Assembly (NCBI GenBank): GCA_029262535.1
Contig: JAJCZF010000034.1
Span: 1 to 49,508 of the forward strand
DNA: 49,508 nucleotides
Direction: 5' to 3'
From: Deltaproteobacteria bacterium
Lineage (GTDB): Bacteria > Desulfobacterota > GWC2-55-46 > JAJCZF01
Both the position numbers and the translations under genes were made by a program. Positions 15,871 to 24,184 of this stretch are shown here, in pieces. The notes beneath the pieces are model-generated. The model ran no database searches and was not told where the DNA came from. It was given only the letters and a program-made list of their open reading frames with translations. How positions within the stretch are numbered: position 1 is the first letter of the stretch; each line of letters starts with the position of its first letter.

Positions 15871-18027
15871 ATGGCAAAGTCACTCGTAATAGTCGAATCC
15901 CCGGCCAAGGCCCGGACCATAAACAGGTTACTGGGTAAAAAGTTTAAGGTAATGGCCTCTATCGGCCACATCAAGGACCTACCCAAGAGCAAACTCGGCG
16001 TAAATGTCGAGTCAGATTTTGAGCCCGATTACGTAACGATTCGCGGCAAAGGCAAGGTCATAACCGAACTCAAGCGCGCCGCAAAGGCCGCCGACAATAT
16101 ATACCTCGCCTCTGACCCAGATAGAGAGGGAGAGGCGATCGCCTACCATATAGCGAGCGAGGTGGACGGTAAGGGCGAAAAGGTAAAGCGCGTGCTCTTT
16201 AACGAGATAACCGAAAAGGCCGTCAAGGAGGCCATCGACAACCCGGTCAAACTGGACACAGATAAGTTCGAAGCTCAGCAGGCCAGAAGAATCCTCGACC
16301 GCCTGGTCGGATATCAGGTAAGCCCCATCCTATGGGATAAGGTCAGGCGCGGCCTTAGCGCCGGAAGGGTACAGTCCGTAGCACTTCGTCTAGTATGCGA
16401 GCGCGAACGCGCTATCCAGGCCTTTGTTCCGGTCGAATACTGGTCTATCGGAGCGCTCTTTCTCGACCCGGACTTTGAGGCAAGGCTCATAAAGAAGGAT
16501 GGAAAGAAGCTTGAGATATCGACCGGCGACGAGGCGGCTTCCATAAAGGACGATCTGCTTAAGAGCGCCTATAAGGTAGAGAAGGTCGAAAAGAAGGAAC
16601 GCAAGCGCAACCCAACGGCCCCCTTCACCACAAGTAAACTCCAACAGGAGGCCTCCAGAAAGCTCTCCTATACGGCAAAGAAGACGATGATGATCGCCCA
16701 GCAGCTCTACGAGGGCGTTGAGATGGGCGACAAGGGACCGGTCGGTCTCATCACCTATATGAGGACCGACTCCACAAGGGTCTCCGAGACCTCCATAGCC
16801 GCGGCGCGGGCCCACATAGAGTCGGCCTACGGCCCGGACTTTCTCCCCCCAAAGCCCAATTTCTACAAGAGTAAAAAGGGCGCTCAGGACGCGCATGAGG
16901 CCGTTCGTCCTACAAATATGTCCTACACGCCCGACCAGGTCAAAGGACAACTCTCAAAGGACCAGCTAAAGCTCTACACCCTTATATGGAACCGCTTCAT
17001 AGCCTCGCAGATGTCCCCTGCACTTTTGGACCGTACAAAGATCATAATAAACGCGGGACCATACGAGCTGAACGCCACGGGCACGGTAGTACGCTTCAAG
17101 GGTTTTACCATCGTATACGAAGAGTCCACAGATAGCGCAGTCGAAAAGGAAGCGATACTTCCGGCCATTACGGAAGGGACCGAGCTTACCTTATCGGAGA
17201 TAAACGACCGCCAGCACTTTACACAGCCGCCGCCGCGCTTTTCCGAGGCAACGCTTGTAAAAGAGCTTGAAGAAAACGGCATAGGTCGCCCGTCTACCTA
17301 CGCATCCATCCTCTCCACCATTCAAGACAGGGAGTATGCCGTAAAAGAAGCGCGTAACTTCGCCCCGACCGAGCTTGGCTTTCTCGTTACAGATCTTTTG
17401 GTGGAGAATTTCCCGGAGATATTCAACGTGGCATTTACCGCGAAGATGGAGGACGAACTCGACCAGATAGAGGTTGGCAAGACCGGCTGGCGCGGAGCCA
17501 TGAAGGACTTTTACGGACCCTTTAGCAAAAATCTCGAGAAAGCCAAAAAAGAGATGAAGAATATAAAGGCCGCGGAAGAAGCGACCGACATAGACTGCGA
17601 CAAGTGCGGCAAGAAGATGGTCATCAAGTGGGGACGTAACGGCAAGTTCCTCGCCTGCCCCGGTTACCCCGACTGTAAAAACACCAAAGACTTCAAGCTG
17701 ACCGAAGACGGCAAGGTCGAACCGGTTGAACCAAGCACGGAGGATGTCGGTCCGTGCCCCAACTGCTCAAAGCCCATGATAGTAAAGAGCGGGCGTTTCG
17801 GCCGCTTCATAGCATGTTCGGACTACCCAGCCTGCAAGACGACAAAGACCATAACCACCGGCATAAAGTGCAAAAACGAAGGATGCGACGGAGAGCTGAC
17901 CGAAAAACGCACGAAAAAGGGCAGGACCTTCTTTAGTTGTTCAAACTACCCGAAGTGCGACTACGCGACATGGAAGCTGCCGAAAAAAGGCGAGACTGAA
18001 GAGGCCGGTGAAGAAGAAGATAGTTAA
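15871..18027 (+). CDS. topA: DNA topoisomerase I
   Basis: This 718-residue type IA topoisomerase relaxes negative supercoils. The TOPRIM domain opens the protein (VIVESPAKARTI, then DPDREGEAIA with the metal-binding acidic residues). The active-site tyrosine lies in ITYMRTDSTR near residue 296. The C-terminus carries three topoisomerase zinc ribbons (about 574-700): CDKCGKK...CPGYPDC, CPNCSKP...CSDYPAC and CKNEGCDGE...CSNYPKC. The ATG is preceded by GAAAGGA. It is convergent with lspA, with only six bases between the stop codons and a tiny AAAGG/CCTTT hairpin there. Confidence 0.98.
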   Translation: MAKSLVIVESPAKARTINRLLGKKFKVMASIGHIKDLPKSKLGVNVESDFEPDYVTIRGKGKVITELKRAAKAADNIYLASDPDREGEAIAYHIASEVDGKGEKVKRVLFNEITEKAVKEAIDNPVKLDTDKFEAQQARRILDRLVGYQVSPILWDKVRRGLSAGRVQSVALRLVCERERAIQAFVPVEYWSIGALFLDPDFEARLIKKDGKKLEISTGDEAASIKDDLLKSAYKVEKVEKKERKRNPTAPFTTSKLQQEASRKLSYTAKKTMMIAQQLYEGVEMGDKGPVGLITYMRTDSTRVSETSIAAARAHIESAYGPDFLPPKPNFYKSKKGAQDAHEAVRPTNMSYTPDQVKGQLSKDQLKLYTLIWNRFIASQMSPALLDRTKIIINAGPYELNATGTVVRFKGFTIVYEESTDSAVEKEAILPAITEGTELTLSEINDRQHFTQPPPRFSEATLVKELEENGIGRPSTYASILSTIQDREYAVKEARNFAPTELGFLVTDLLVENFPEIFNVAFTAKMEDELDQIEVGKTGWRGAMKDFYGPFSKNLEKAKKEMKNIKAAEEATDIDCDKCGKKMVIKWGRNGKFLACPGYPDCKNTKDFKLTEDGKVEPVEPSTEDVGPCPNCSKPMIVKSGRFGRFIACSDYPACKTTKTITTGIKCKNEGCDGELTEKRTKKGRTFFSCSNYPKCDYATWKLPKKGETEEAGEEEDS

Positions 18028-18033
18028 AGGACT

Positions 18034-18531
18034 CTAGCCTTTTTCCTTCTTGCCATTTTTCAGAGAAGTGAATATATAGATCACAACGCCTATGGTAATT
18101 GCGCTGTCGGCGATGTTGAAGGCGGGCCAGTGATAGGCCCCGGCTTGAAAGTCGAGAAAATCCACGACCTCGCCAGATAGCGCTCGATCAATGAGGTTGC
18201 CAGCGGCCCCGCCCCATATGAGGGATAGAGAAAAGGCTTCCGCACGCGTGGTCGCCTTCTTTATAAGAAAGCCTATAATAAATAGTGCAATAACCGAAAC
18301 GGCGGTCAGGATAAAAGCACCCCAGTCGCTCTGGCCCAGTATGCCAAAGGCCGCGCCGGGGTTTCTGACGCTTACGATATTAAAGAGTCCGGGTATTATC
18401 TCGATAACGGAATAGGCTGAAAGCCGCTCAACAACGAGCGCCTTTGTTGCCTGATCCAGGATCAGAACAAGCGCCGCGACTGCGGCCGCTACCGCGAGGG
18501 CGCGGCCCTTTACCGGAGGGCGGTTAGACAT
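18034..18531 (-). CDS. lspA: Lipoprotein signal peptidase II
   Basis: This is a 165-residue inner-membrane aspartyl protease that removes signal peptides from diacylglyceryl prolipoproteins. Four membrane helices are evident. The catalytic pair lies in GAAGNLIDR (first Asp, about 115) and FNIADSAI (second Asp, about 141). VRNPGAAFG is the conserved family motif. Its start overlaps the 3' end of ileS by 22 bp, and ileS-lspA is a common bacterial order, so the pair is one translationally coupled operon. It would process the lipoproteins seen in this window. Confidence 0.97.
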   Translation of the reverse strand: MSNRPPVKGRALAVAAAVAALVLILDQATKALVVERLSAYSVIEIIPGLFNIVSVRNPGAAFGILGQSDWGAFILTAVSVIALFIIGFLIKKATTRAEAFSLSLIWGGAAGNLIDRALSGEVVDFLDFQAGAYHWPAFNIADSAITIGVVIYIFTSLKNGKKEKG

Positions 18532-21359
18532 CTTCCACAGACCGTCGGGTCTTCCTCGTCCGAGCCGACCGACTCGCTATAGTGCCAGCAACGCGCGCAC
18601 TTGTCGCCTTTGGCCTTGCTGATAAGAATCTTCAGACCCTTTATCTCACCCGAAGAGATAAAGACGTCGATATTACCTTCGTCTTCGAAGCTGCCCAGTA
18701 TCTCAAGCTGCGATACGATCAAGACCTCACGAAGTGTCACGGCCTCGGCATTCCAATCGATACGCTCCTTTGACTCCTCCTCCGGCACCAGTTCGACTCG
18801 CGCGTCGAGCGGGTGGCCTATGACCTTCTCCTTGCGTGCTATCTCAAGGGCCTTTGATATCTCGGCCTTGATGGGAAGAATGTCATGTTGCCACTTTTCC
18901 ATGAGGTCCCCGTCAAGCCAGTCAAGTCTGCTTTTGGGAAAGCTTGCAAGGTGTACGCTCTCTTCCCTCTCACCCGGCATTACAGACCAGGCCTCGTCGG
19001 TCGTAAAGACAAGGATCGGTGCCAGAAGGCGCGTCAGCGTGTCGAGTATATGATAGATAGTCGTCTGAGCCGCGCGCCTCTCCACAGAATCCTTTTTGGA
19101 TGTATAGAGACGGTCCTTGAGTATGTCCAGATACAAATTACTCAGGTCCACGGTGCAGAAGCCATGGAGCGAGTGGTAGATCTTGTGAAATTGAAAAAAT
19201 TCATAGTTAATCTTAGTAGCGTCAATCTGCCCTGAGAGTCTTGACAGCACGTAGCGGTCAAGCTCGGTCAACTCATCATACTCTACCATATCTTCAACCG
19301 GGTCAAAATCGCTTATATTTCCCAAAATATAACGAAATGTATTTCGGATGCGGCGGTATGCCTCGCTTATCCTCTTTACTATCTCGTTAGAGATACGCAT
19401 GTCGTCTTGGTAGTCTTCACTGGCGACCCATAGGCGAAGCACCTCCGCGCCGTACTTTTTAATGATCTCGTCCGGGCTTATGACATTTCCAAAGCTCTTA
19501 CTCATCTTCTTGCCCTTGCCGTCAACGACAAAGCCGTGGGTAAGGACATTCTTATAGGGCGGTACTCCACGCGTGGCGATACCGGCCAGCAGAGACGAGT
19601 GGAACCAGCCCCTGTGCTGGTCGCTGCCTTCGAGGTATAGATCGGCAGGAAAACCGAGCCTCTTGTTAGTCTCAAGCACAGACGAAAACGACACGCCCGA
19701 ATCGAACCAGACGTCGAGGATATTTTCTTCTTTTTCAAATTCGGTTCCTTCACAGTCCGGACACTTCGTACCGTCAGGTACCAGCTCGCCGAGAGGGGCC
19801 TCGAACCACACGTCGGCACCCTTCTCTTTAAAAAGGCCGATCAAGCGAGCAACCACGCCCTGGTCAATAAAGGCCCCGCCGCACTTGGCGCAGATAAGGG
19901 CCGGTATGGGCACGCCCCACGCCCTCTGGCGCGACAGGCACCAGTCGGGACGGTTCTCTATCATGGCATAGATGCGCTCGCGCCCCCAGCCGGGTATCCA
20001 CTCGACATCCTCTTTAATCGCCTTAAGCGCCTTCTCCCTGAGCGACGGGCCTGAGCCGCCTACGGGCTTGTCCATCGATACGAACCACTGCTCGGTGGCG
20101 CGAAAAATAACGGCCTTTTTACAACGCCAGCAATGAGGGTATGAATGCGAGATATCTTCCGTCTTTAAGAGCGCGCCTTTTTCGGACAATAACTCTATAA
20201 TGCCTGTGTTGGCCTTAAAAACGAAGAGCCCTTCGAACTCAGGCACGTCGCTCGTGAATTTTCCGTGGTTATTGACCGGGGTATATATATCGAGGCCGTG
20301 TTTCAGACCAAGCTCATAGTCGTCCTGTCCGTGTCCCGGCGCGATATGCACGATACCGGTACCGGCCTCAAGCGTTACGAAGTCGGCCGATAAAATAACC
20401 GACTCTCTATCGATAAATGGATGTTGAGCCTTGAGCCCTTCGAGGTCGGCGTGGGCAAGAGTACCGGTAACCGTCGCGCCGCTTGTTTCGGCCCAGCCGA
20501 ACTTTTCACGAAGCGTCTCCAAGAGGCCGGAGGCGACTATATAACTTTCTCCATTTGCGTTTACTATCGAATACTCAAGCTCCGGGTGCATAGCCACGGC
20601 GAGGTTAGCCGGAAGCGTCCACGGCGTCGTCGTCCATATGACGATAGATACTTTTTCGGTATCGATCTTATACGAAAGACGCGCCTCGACCTCCCCCTTA
20701 TTCAGTTCAAAGGCGACATAGACAGACGGCGATGTCTTGTCTGCATGTTCGACCTCGGCCTCTGCCAGGGCCGTGCCGCAGGACGAGCACCAGTGCACAG
20801 GTTTTTTGCCCTTATAGACAAGCCCCTCTTCGGCGACCTTGCCGAACTCTTTTAATATACACGCCTGATAAGCATGGTTCATCGTCAGGTAGGGGTTATC
20901 CCAATCGCCCAAAACTCCAAGGCGCTTGAACTCTTCCTTTTGAATATCTACAAACTCTTTGGCATAGTCGCGGCAGGCCTTCCTGATATTGAGCGTCGTC
21001 GCCGTGAGCTTCGCCTTGCCGAGCTTCTTTTCTACCTGTAGCTCGATAGGCAGGCCGTGGCAATCCCAGCCCGGAACATATTCGGTCGCATAACCCATCA
21101 TGAAACGGCTCTTTATAATAAAATCCTTAAGCAGTTTATTGAGCGCGTGGCCGATATGGATATGTCCGTTGGCATAGGGCGGGCCATCGTGTAGAATATA
21201 TTTCTCGCGCCCCTCGCCAATGGAACGCATCTTTTCGTATAATCCCTCATCGGCCCACCTCTTGAGATGTTCCGGCTCCCGATGCGGCAGCGACGCCTTC
21301 ATGGGAAAGTCGGTCGCGGGCAGATTCAGAGTTCCTTTATAGTCTTTTTCGTCGGTCAT
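18510..21359 (-). CDS. ileS: Isoleucyl-tRNA synthetase
   Basis: This 949-residue class I aminoacyl-tRNA synthetase includes an editing domain. The HIGH motif is PYANGHIHIGHAL (about 61-73) and the KMSKS loop is GKKMSKSFGN (about 614-623). The CP1 editing region contains WTTTPWTLPAN and the GTGIVHIAPGHG block. The C-terminal zinc finger is CARCWHYSESVG followed by CGRC. It is the eubacterial type with a C-terminal zinc domain. The ATG lies upstream of TDEKDYKGTLNLP. The upstream 234 bp are AT-rich and contain no T-box signature. Confidence 0.98.
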   Translation of the reverse strand: MTDEKDYKGTLNLPATDFPMKASLPHREPEHLKRWADEGLYEKMRSIGEGREKYILHDGPPYANGHIHIGHALNKLLKDFIIKSRFMMGYATEYVPGWDCHGLPIELQVEKKLGKAKLTATTLNIRKACRDYAKEFVDIQKEEFKRLGVLGDWDNPYLTMNHAYQACILKEFGKVAEEGLVYKGKKPVHWCSSCGTALAEAEVEHADKTSPSVYVAFELNKGEVEARLSYKIDTEKVSIVIWTTTPWTLPANLAVAMHPELEYSIVNANGESYIVASGLLETLREKFGWAETSGATVTGTLAHADLEGLKAQHPFIDRESVILSADFVTLEAGTGIVHIAPGHGQDDYELGLKHGLDIYTPVNNHGKFTSDVPEFEGLFVFKANTGIIELLSEKGALLKTEDISHSYPHCWRCKKAVIFRATEQWFVSMDKPVGGSGPSLREKALKAIKEDVEWIPGWGRERIYAMIENRPDWCLSRQRAWGVPIPALICAKCGGAFIDQGVVARLIGLFKEKGADVWFEAPLGELVPDGTKCPDCEGTEFEKEENILDVWFDSGVSFSSVLETNKRLGFPADLYLEGSDQHRGWFHSSLLAGIATRGVPPYKNVLTHGFVVDGKGKKMSKSFGNVISPDEIIKKYGAEVLRLWVASEDYQDDMRISNEIVKRISEAYRRIRNTFRYILGNISDFDPVEDMVEYDELTELDRYVLSRLSGQIDATKINYEFFQFHKIYHSLHGFCTVDLSNLYLDILKDRLYTSKKDSVERRAAQTTIYHILDTLTRLLAPILVFTTDEAWSVMPGEREESVHLASFPKSRLDWLDGDLMEKWQHDILPIKAEISKALEIARKEKVIGHPLDARVELVPEEESKERIDWNAEAVTLREVLIVSQLEILGSFEDEGNIDVFISSGEIKGLKILISKAKGDKCARCWHYSESVGSDEEDPTVCGRCLTALR

Positions 21360-21440
21360 GTAGGGCCTTCCTCAGTCTCTAAGATATCGAATTTATTTAA
21401 TATATATTTTTATCATAAGTGGAGGGGGAATTGAATTGTT

Positions 21441-21461
21441 TTTTGGGGTTGGGGGGGGGAA
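21441..21461 (+). repeat. Guanine-rich tract upstream of the TIR-like gene
   Basis: TTTTTTGGGGTTGGGGGGGGG, with GGAGGGGG 20 bp before it, lies about 130 bp upstream of the GTG start. Runs of nine G are prone to slippage and the cluster could fold into a G-quadruplex. No function is shown. Confidence 0.5.
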
Positions 21462-21593
21462 AGCATGTTGAAAAGGTGCCATGTTACTATCTAACTTCGT
21501 AAGTTGTGATTCCTGATAAAATGTTGTATATTGCTGGTGACACGAAACTATCGTGATAAACCGTTTATTTCTAATAATTAATGGAGCAACCAA

Positions 21594-22469
21594 GTGGCTA
21601 AAAAACAAAACCCTCCCCCACCGAGAGAGTCCGTTGCACTTAAAATTTCACGTGACGAAGCAACTTCGCGTATTGAAGATCGCATAGCCAAAGGTATTGA
21701 ACTGCTGAGCGCATTGGAATATTCTCAAGAATCTTACGAACGCTCTCAAAAAGAATATACACTCTGGAACGACTATAACAAAGAAATGCTCAAGCGCATT
21801 TTTACAACCGACGAAATATCAGAAGAATACAGTAGTTGGGCTGGTGGCATATTCTCAGGCATGCCATCACTCTCCGAGCAGGTCCAAGACCACCGTGACG
21901 ACATTGATCAGAAGATTAACCGACTCAAGTCTATCTTGAACAAGTTGGAATTAATTCCAGCAGCCTGCGACGAGTCACAACCGCAAACTGCTACTAGGGC
22001 AGAGCAAAAAACCCTTTCTAAAAAGGTGTTCTTGGTGCATGGACACGATGAGCTGGCAAAAACAAATCTCGAAATATTTCTGTCAGAAATTGGACTAGAA
22101 CCAGTGGTATTACATCGTGAGGCTGACGAAGGCCAGACGATTATTGAGAAGTTTGAAAAACATAGCAACGTAGACTATGCATTCATTCTTCTTACACCAG
22201 ACGAAGTCGCATACCTTGCCGCAAATAAAGAGAAACCCGACAATGAACGAACCACTGAATTTAGGGCAAGGCCAAATGTAATATTTGAATTCGGGTATTT
22301 CGTTGGTAAACTAGGCCGCTCCCATACTTGCTGCCTATATACAGGCAATGTTGCACTCCCAAGCGATATAAATGGAATGATTTATAAGCAGTTCAATAAT
22401 AATAACATCGAAGAAATCGGATATAGCATCATCAAAGAGTTAAAATCAGTGGGGTATAAAATAAATTAA
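21594..22469 (+). CDS. TIR-like nucleotide-binding protein (CAP12/Pycsar effector-type)
   Basis: This 291-residue protein has an N-terminal helical region (about 15-120) and a C-terminal TIR-like domain (about 143-291). The latter starts KKVFLVHGHDELAKTNLEIF and contains the block RARPNVIFEFGYFVGKLGRS. In this family (predicted nucleotide-binding TIR-like domain, shared with CBASS Cap12 and Pycsar TIR effectors) the glutamate in VIFEFGYF, here Glu232, is the candidate NAD-cleaving residue. Stand-alone members are suspected abortive-infection proteins, but activity here is inference. The start is GTG at 21594, with GGAG eight bases upstream. Base composition is clearly more AT-rich than flanking genes, as is the upstream gap, pointing to horizontal acquisition. 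No cyclase or other defence gene lies beside it. Confidence 0.85.
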   Translation: MAKKQNPPPPRESVALKISRDEATSRIEDRIAKGIELLSALEYSQESYERSQKEYTLWNDYNKEMLKRIFTTDEISEEYSSWAGGIFSGMPSLSEQVQDHRDDIDQKINRLKSILNKLELIPAACDESQPQTATRAEQKTLSKKVFLVHGHDELAKTNLEIFLSEIGLEPVVLHREADEGQTIIEKFEKHSNVDYAFILLTPDEVAYLAANKEKPDNERTTEFRARPNVIFEFGYFVGKLGRSHTCCLYTGNVALPSDINGMIYKQFNNNNIEEIGYSIIKELKSVGYKIN

Positions 22470-22489
22470 TCCTAACCCAACCCCTCTTA

Positions 22490-22516
22490 CCGGTTCAGGG
22501 TTGCAAACCTGAACCA
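22490..22516. repeat. Palindromic intergenic repeat, copy 2
   Basis: CGGTTCAGG and CCTGAACC flank GTTGCAAA, closely matching the element at 665-690. It sits 21 bp after the TIR-like gene and may also act as its 3' hairpin. Confidence 0.75.
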
Positions 22517-22617
22517 GCTTAGAAAAAAATCAACAAATCGCGACACTCTGCGACACGGCAGGCTTTAGTCCACCTGCTTTAATAATCACTTTCCATACAT
22601 TAAGGACTAATAGCTGC

Positions 22618-22645
22618 TTGACAGTTTTCTTTTCTGTGCTAAAAT
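22618..22645 (+). promoter_or_regulatory. Promoter of the PEP-CTERM gene
   Basis: TTGACA (22618-22623), a 16-bp spacer and TAAAAT (22640-22645) give a predicted start near 22652 and a leader of about 40 nt. Confidence 0.75.
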
Positions 22646-22694
22646 TTAAGGAGTGGCAACTATCCAAGGTTAATCTTCAAATCAGGAGGGCAAG

Positions 22695-23465
22695 TTGGCG
22701 AATAAAAATAAAGCACTCGGTAAAAAACTGGATACCTATTCTCTATCGGCCCGTACCCTCTTAAAGTCCAGCAAGGGTAATATTGACCCCAAGAGGCTTT
22801 TTACCTATTCGGCAGCCGGCACAATGGCGATGGCGGCTATAACATGTAGCGCGACAAATGCCAACGCCATCGTCTCGGTCACCACCTCCACGATAACTCA
22901 TGTCGTAAACGCCACATACGGCACAGGAACATGGGCTTTCGATATTGACGGTTCGGGGGGATGGGATGTCAGGTTTAACAATATTACGGCCACGACCGGC
23001 TCCTGCTGTTTAGACCCGGTCTTTATCACGGCTTCGTTGAGCGGATGGATAGCCGCCTCTTATGCAACCTCCCCCTTCACCGCCATAAAATTAACCCAAA
23101 GCGTGACCTTTCCGGGCACGGTATCTTACGTTCCCATATCCGGCCTGAACCCCGTGCTTCTGGCTGGATACAACGCGACCTTCTCTACCACACAGGGAAA
23201 CTTTCATGACTCGCGCGGCCTGGTGCCCTTTCTCTTTAAGAGCAATGCGGACGGGTTGAATCATTATGGTTTTATGGATGTCGGCACGACCTTTCTGGGG
23301 GCTTCATATAGCTTCACCCTCTACGGCTGGGGTTATCAAGTCGCCCCTGTTCCGGCGGGCGTTCATGTCGCCAATATCACGCCCGAACCGACCTCGCTCG
23401 CCCTTCTCGCCCTCGGCGCTGGAGGAATCGCCGCATGGAGACGCAAACGCAAGAAGGCCGCCTGA
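22695..23465 (+). CDS. PEP-CTERM sorting-domain protein
   Basis: This is a 256-residue exported protein. The N-terminus is a long leader (about 1-58) with a charged region, then a hydrophobic stretch ending SATNANA. The C-terminus (230-256) is a classical PEP-CTERM tripartite signal: PEP, a hydrophobic helix (LALLALGAGGIAAW) and the basic tail RRKRKK. Exosortase (EpsH family) cleaves such signals and moves the protein to the surface, often with exopolysaccharide; no exosortase gene is in this window. The mature part is Thr/Ser/aromatic-rich with two cysteines in adjacent positions (GSCCLD) and was not recognised. The start is TTG at 22695, supported by AGGAGG six bases upstream. Confidence 0.9.
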   Translation: MANKNKALGKKLDTYSLSARTLLKSSKGNIDPKRLFTYSAAGTMAMAAITCSATNANAIVSVTTSTITHVVNATYGTGTWAFDIDGSGGWDVRFNNITATTGSCCLDPVFITASLSGWIAASYATSPFTAIKLTQSVTFPGTVSYVPISGLNPVLLAGYNATFSTTQGNFHDSRGLVPFLFKSNADGLNHYGFMDVGTTFLGASYSFTLYGWGYQVAPVPAGVHVANITPEPTSLALLALGAGGIAAWRRKRKKAA

Positions 23466-23620
23466 GCTTAGAGGCCCCTCCGTTCTCTTTATTAAGGATC
23501 TCTTCTTTTTCAATCTACCGCAAAACCACTACCACCCTTGCGTGGTTAAATACCGCGCTTTGCTATCGATGATAGGAATGAATGATTCTTTCCACCTGCT
23601 CTATCAAAAAAACTTTCCCC

Positions 23621-23649
23621 TTCAAAACTCCCCTCTACTGTAATATTAT
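23621..23649 (+). promoter_or_regulatory. Promoter of the DUF4124-cytochrome gene
   Basis: TTCAAA (23621-23626), a 17-bp spacer and TATTAT (23644-23649). The flanks TTCCCCTTCAAAACT and CTGTAATAT are repeated at the uvrB promoter (25227-25255), well beyond the promoter boxes. Confidence 0.55.
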
Positions 23650-23705
23650 ATAAAAAGGTGCCGGAGAAGGCGTATCGTACCAAGTCGGATAGCCATCAGC
23701 CGTAA
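23649..23705 (+). pseudogene. Possible remnant of a third DUF4124 gene
   Basis: One frame of this leader reads YKKVPEKAYRTKSDSHQP then stop. It resembles YYKVPEKYRSK of the next gene at both protein and DNA level (AAGGTGCCGGA followed by TATCG). The rest of the domain is absent. The match is short, so a chance or gene-conversion origin remains possible. Confidence 0.4.
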
Positions 23706-23720
23706 GGGGCATGATTTCAT

Positions 23721-24119
23721 ATGTCGTCGATTAAGAGTTTAATAATATCTTCTCTATCTCTGACCCTTCTACTCTTTTGCGTCTCCGCGTCGCATGCCAA
23801 GATCTTTCGGTGGATCGACGATTCAGGCACTCTGCACTTTACCGACCAATACTATAAGGTGCCGGAAAAGTATCGCAGCAAGCCCCCCGTAGATAGATAT
23901 ATCCCCGTCACCCCGGACGAAAAGATCGACGGGGAACTCGCATATCATGAAAAATGCGCCGGATGCCACGACCTTCAAGGCCCAGAACACTACAGAGAGC
24001 TGAACCTGCCAAGGTTGATGAGGGATATGGAAGAGGAGATGGACGATGAAGATATGGAGCCCTTGACCCCGGACGAAAGAGAGGCTATCATCGACTACCT
24101 GAGCGGGCATACAGAATAA
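23721..24119 (+). CDS. DUF4124 domain fused to a monohaem cytochrome c domain
   Basis: This 132-residue periplasmic protein has a signal peptide (1-26, SASHA cleavage site). A DUF4124 module follows (about 27-55): KIFRWIDDSGTLHFTDQYYK, the usual aromatic-rich motif of this domain. Residues about 70-132 form a small class I cytochrome c domain with the haem motif CAGCH (79-83) and a C-terminal DMEPLTPDEREAIIDYLS, where Met112 is the likely axial ligand. DUF4124 has no known function. Coupling it to a haem site suggests an electron-transfer or sensing role, which is inference. A second DUF4124 gene follows after 65 bp. Cytochrome maturation genes are not in the window. Confidence 0.85.
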   Translation: MSSIKSLIISSLSLTLLLFCVSASHAKIFRWIDDSGTLHFTDQYYKVPEKYRSKPPVDRYIPVTPDEKIDGELAYHEKCAGCHDLQGPEHYRELNLPRLMRDMEEEMDDEDMEPLTPDEREAIIDYLSGHTE

Positions 24120-24133
24120 CGCCCCTCAAGCAG

Positions 24134-24163
24134 TTGACTGCGCGGTATTATGCGGAGTACAAT
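24134..24163 (+). promoter_or_regulatory. Promoter of the second DUF4124 gene
   Basis: TTGACT (24134-24139), an 18-bp spacer and TACAAT (24158-24163). Its predicted start (about 24170) lies between an in-frame TTG (24134) and the ATG at 24185, which argues that the TTG is part of the promoter and not a start codon. Confidence 0.6.
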
Positions 24164-24184
24164 ATAATCAAACGGAGTAAGACT

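Noticed and set aside
21360..21593. T-box leader before ileS
   Set aside because: No T-box sequence or specifier hairpin; the stretch is only AT-rich.
24134..24184. TTG start for the second DUF4124 gene
   Set aside because: The TTG is part of a -35 box and the ATG at 24185 has a ribosome-binding site and begins the signal peptide.
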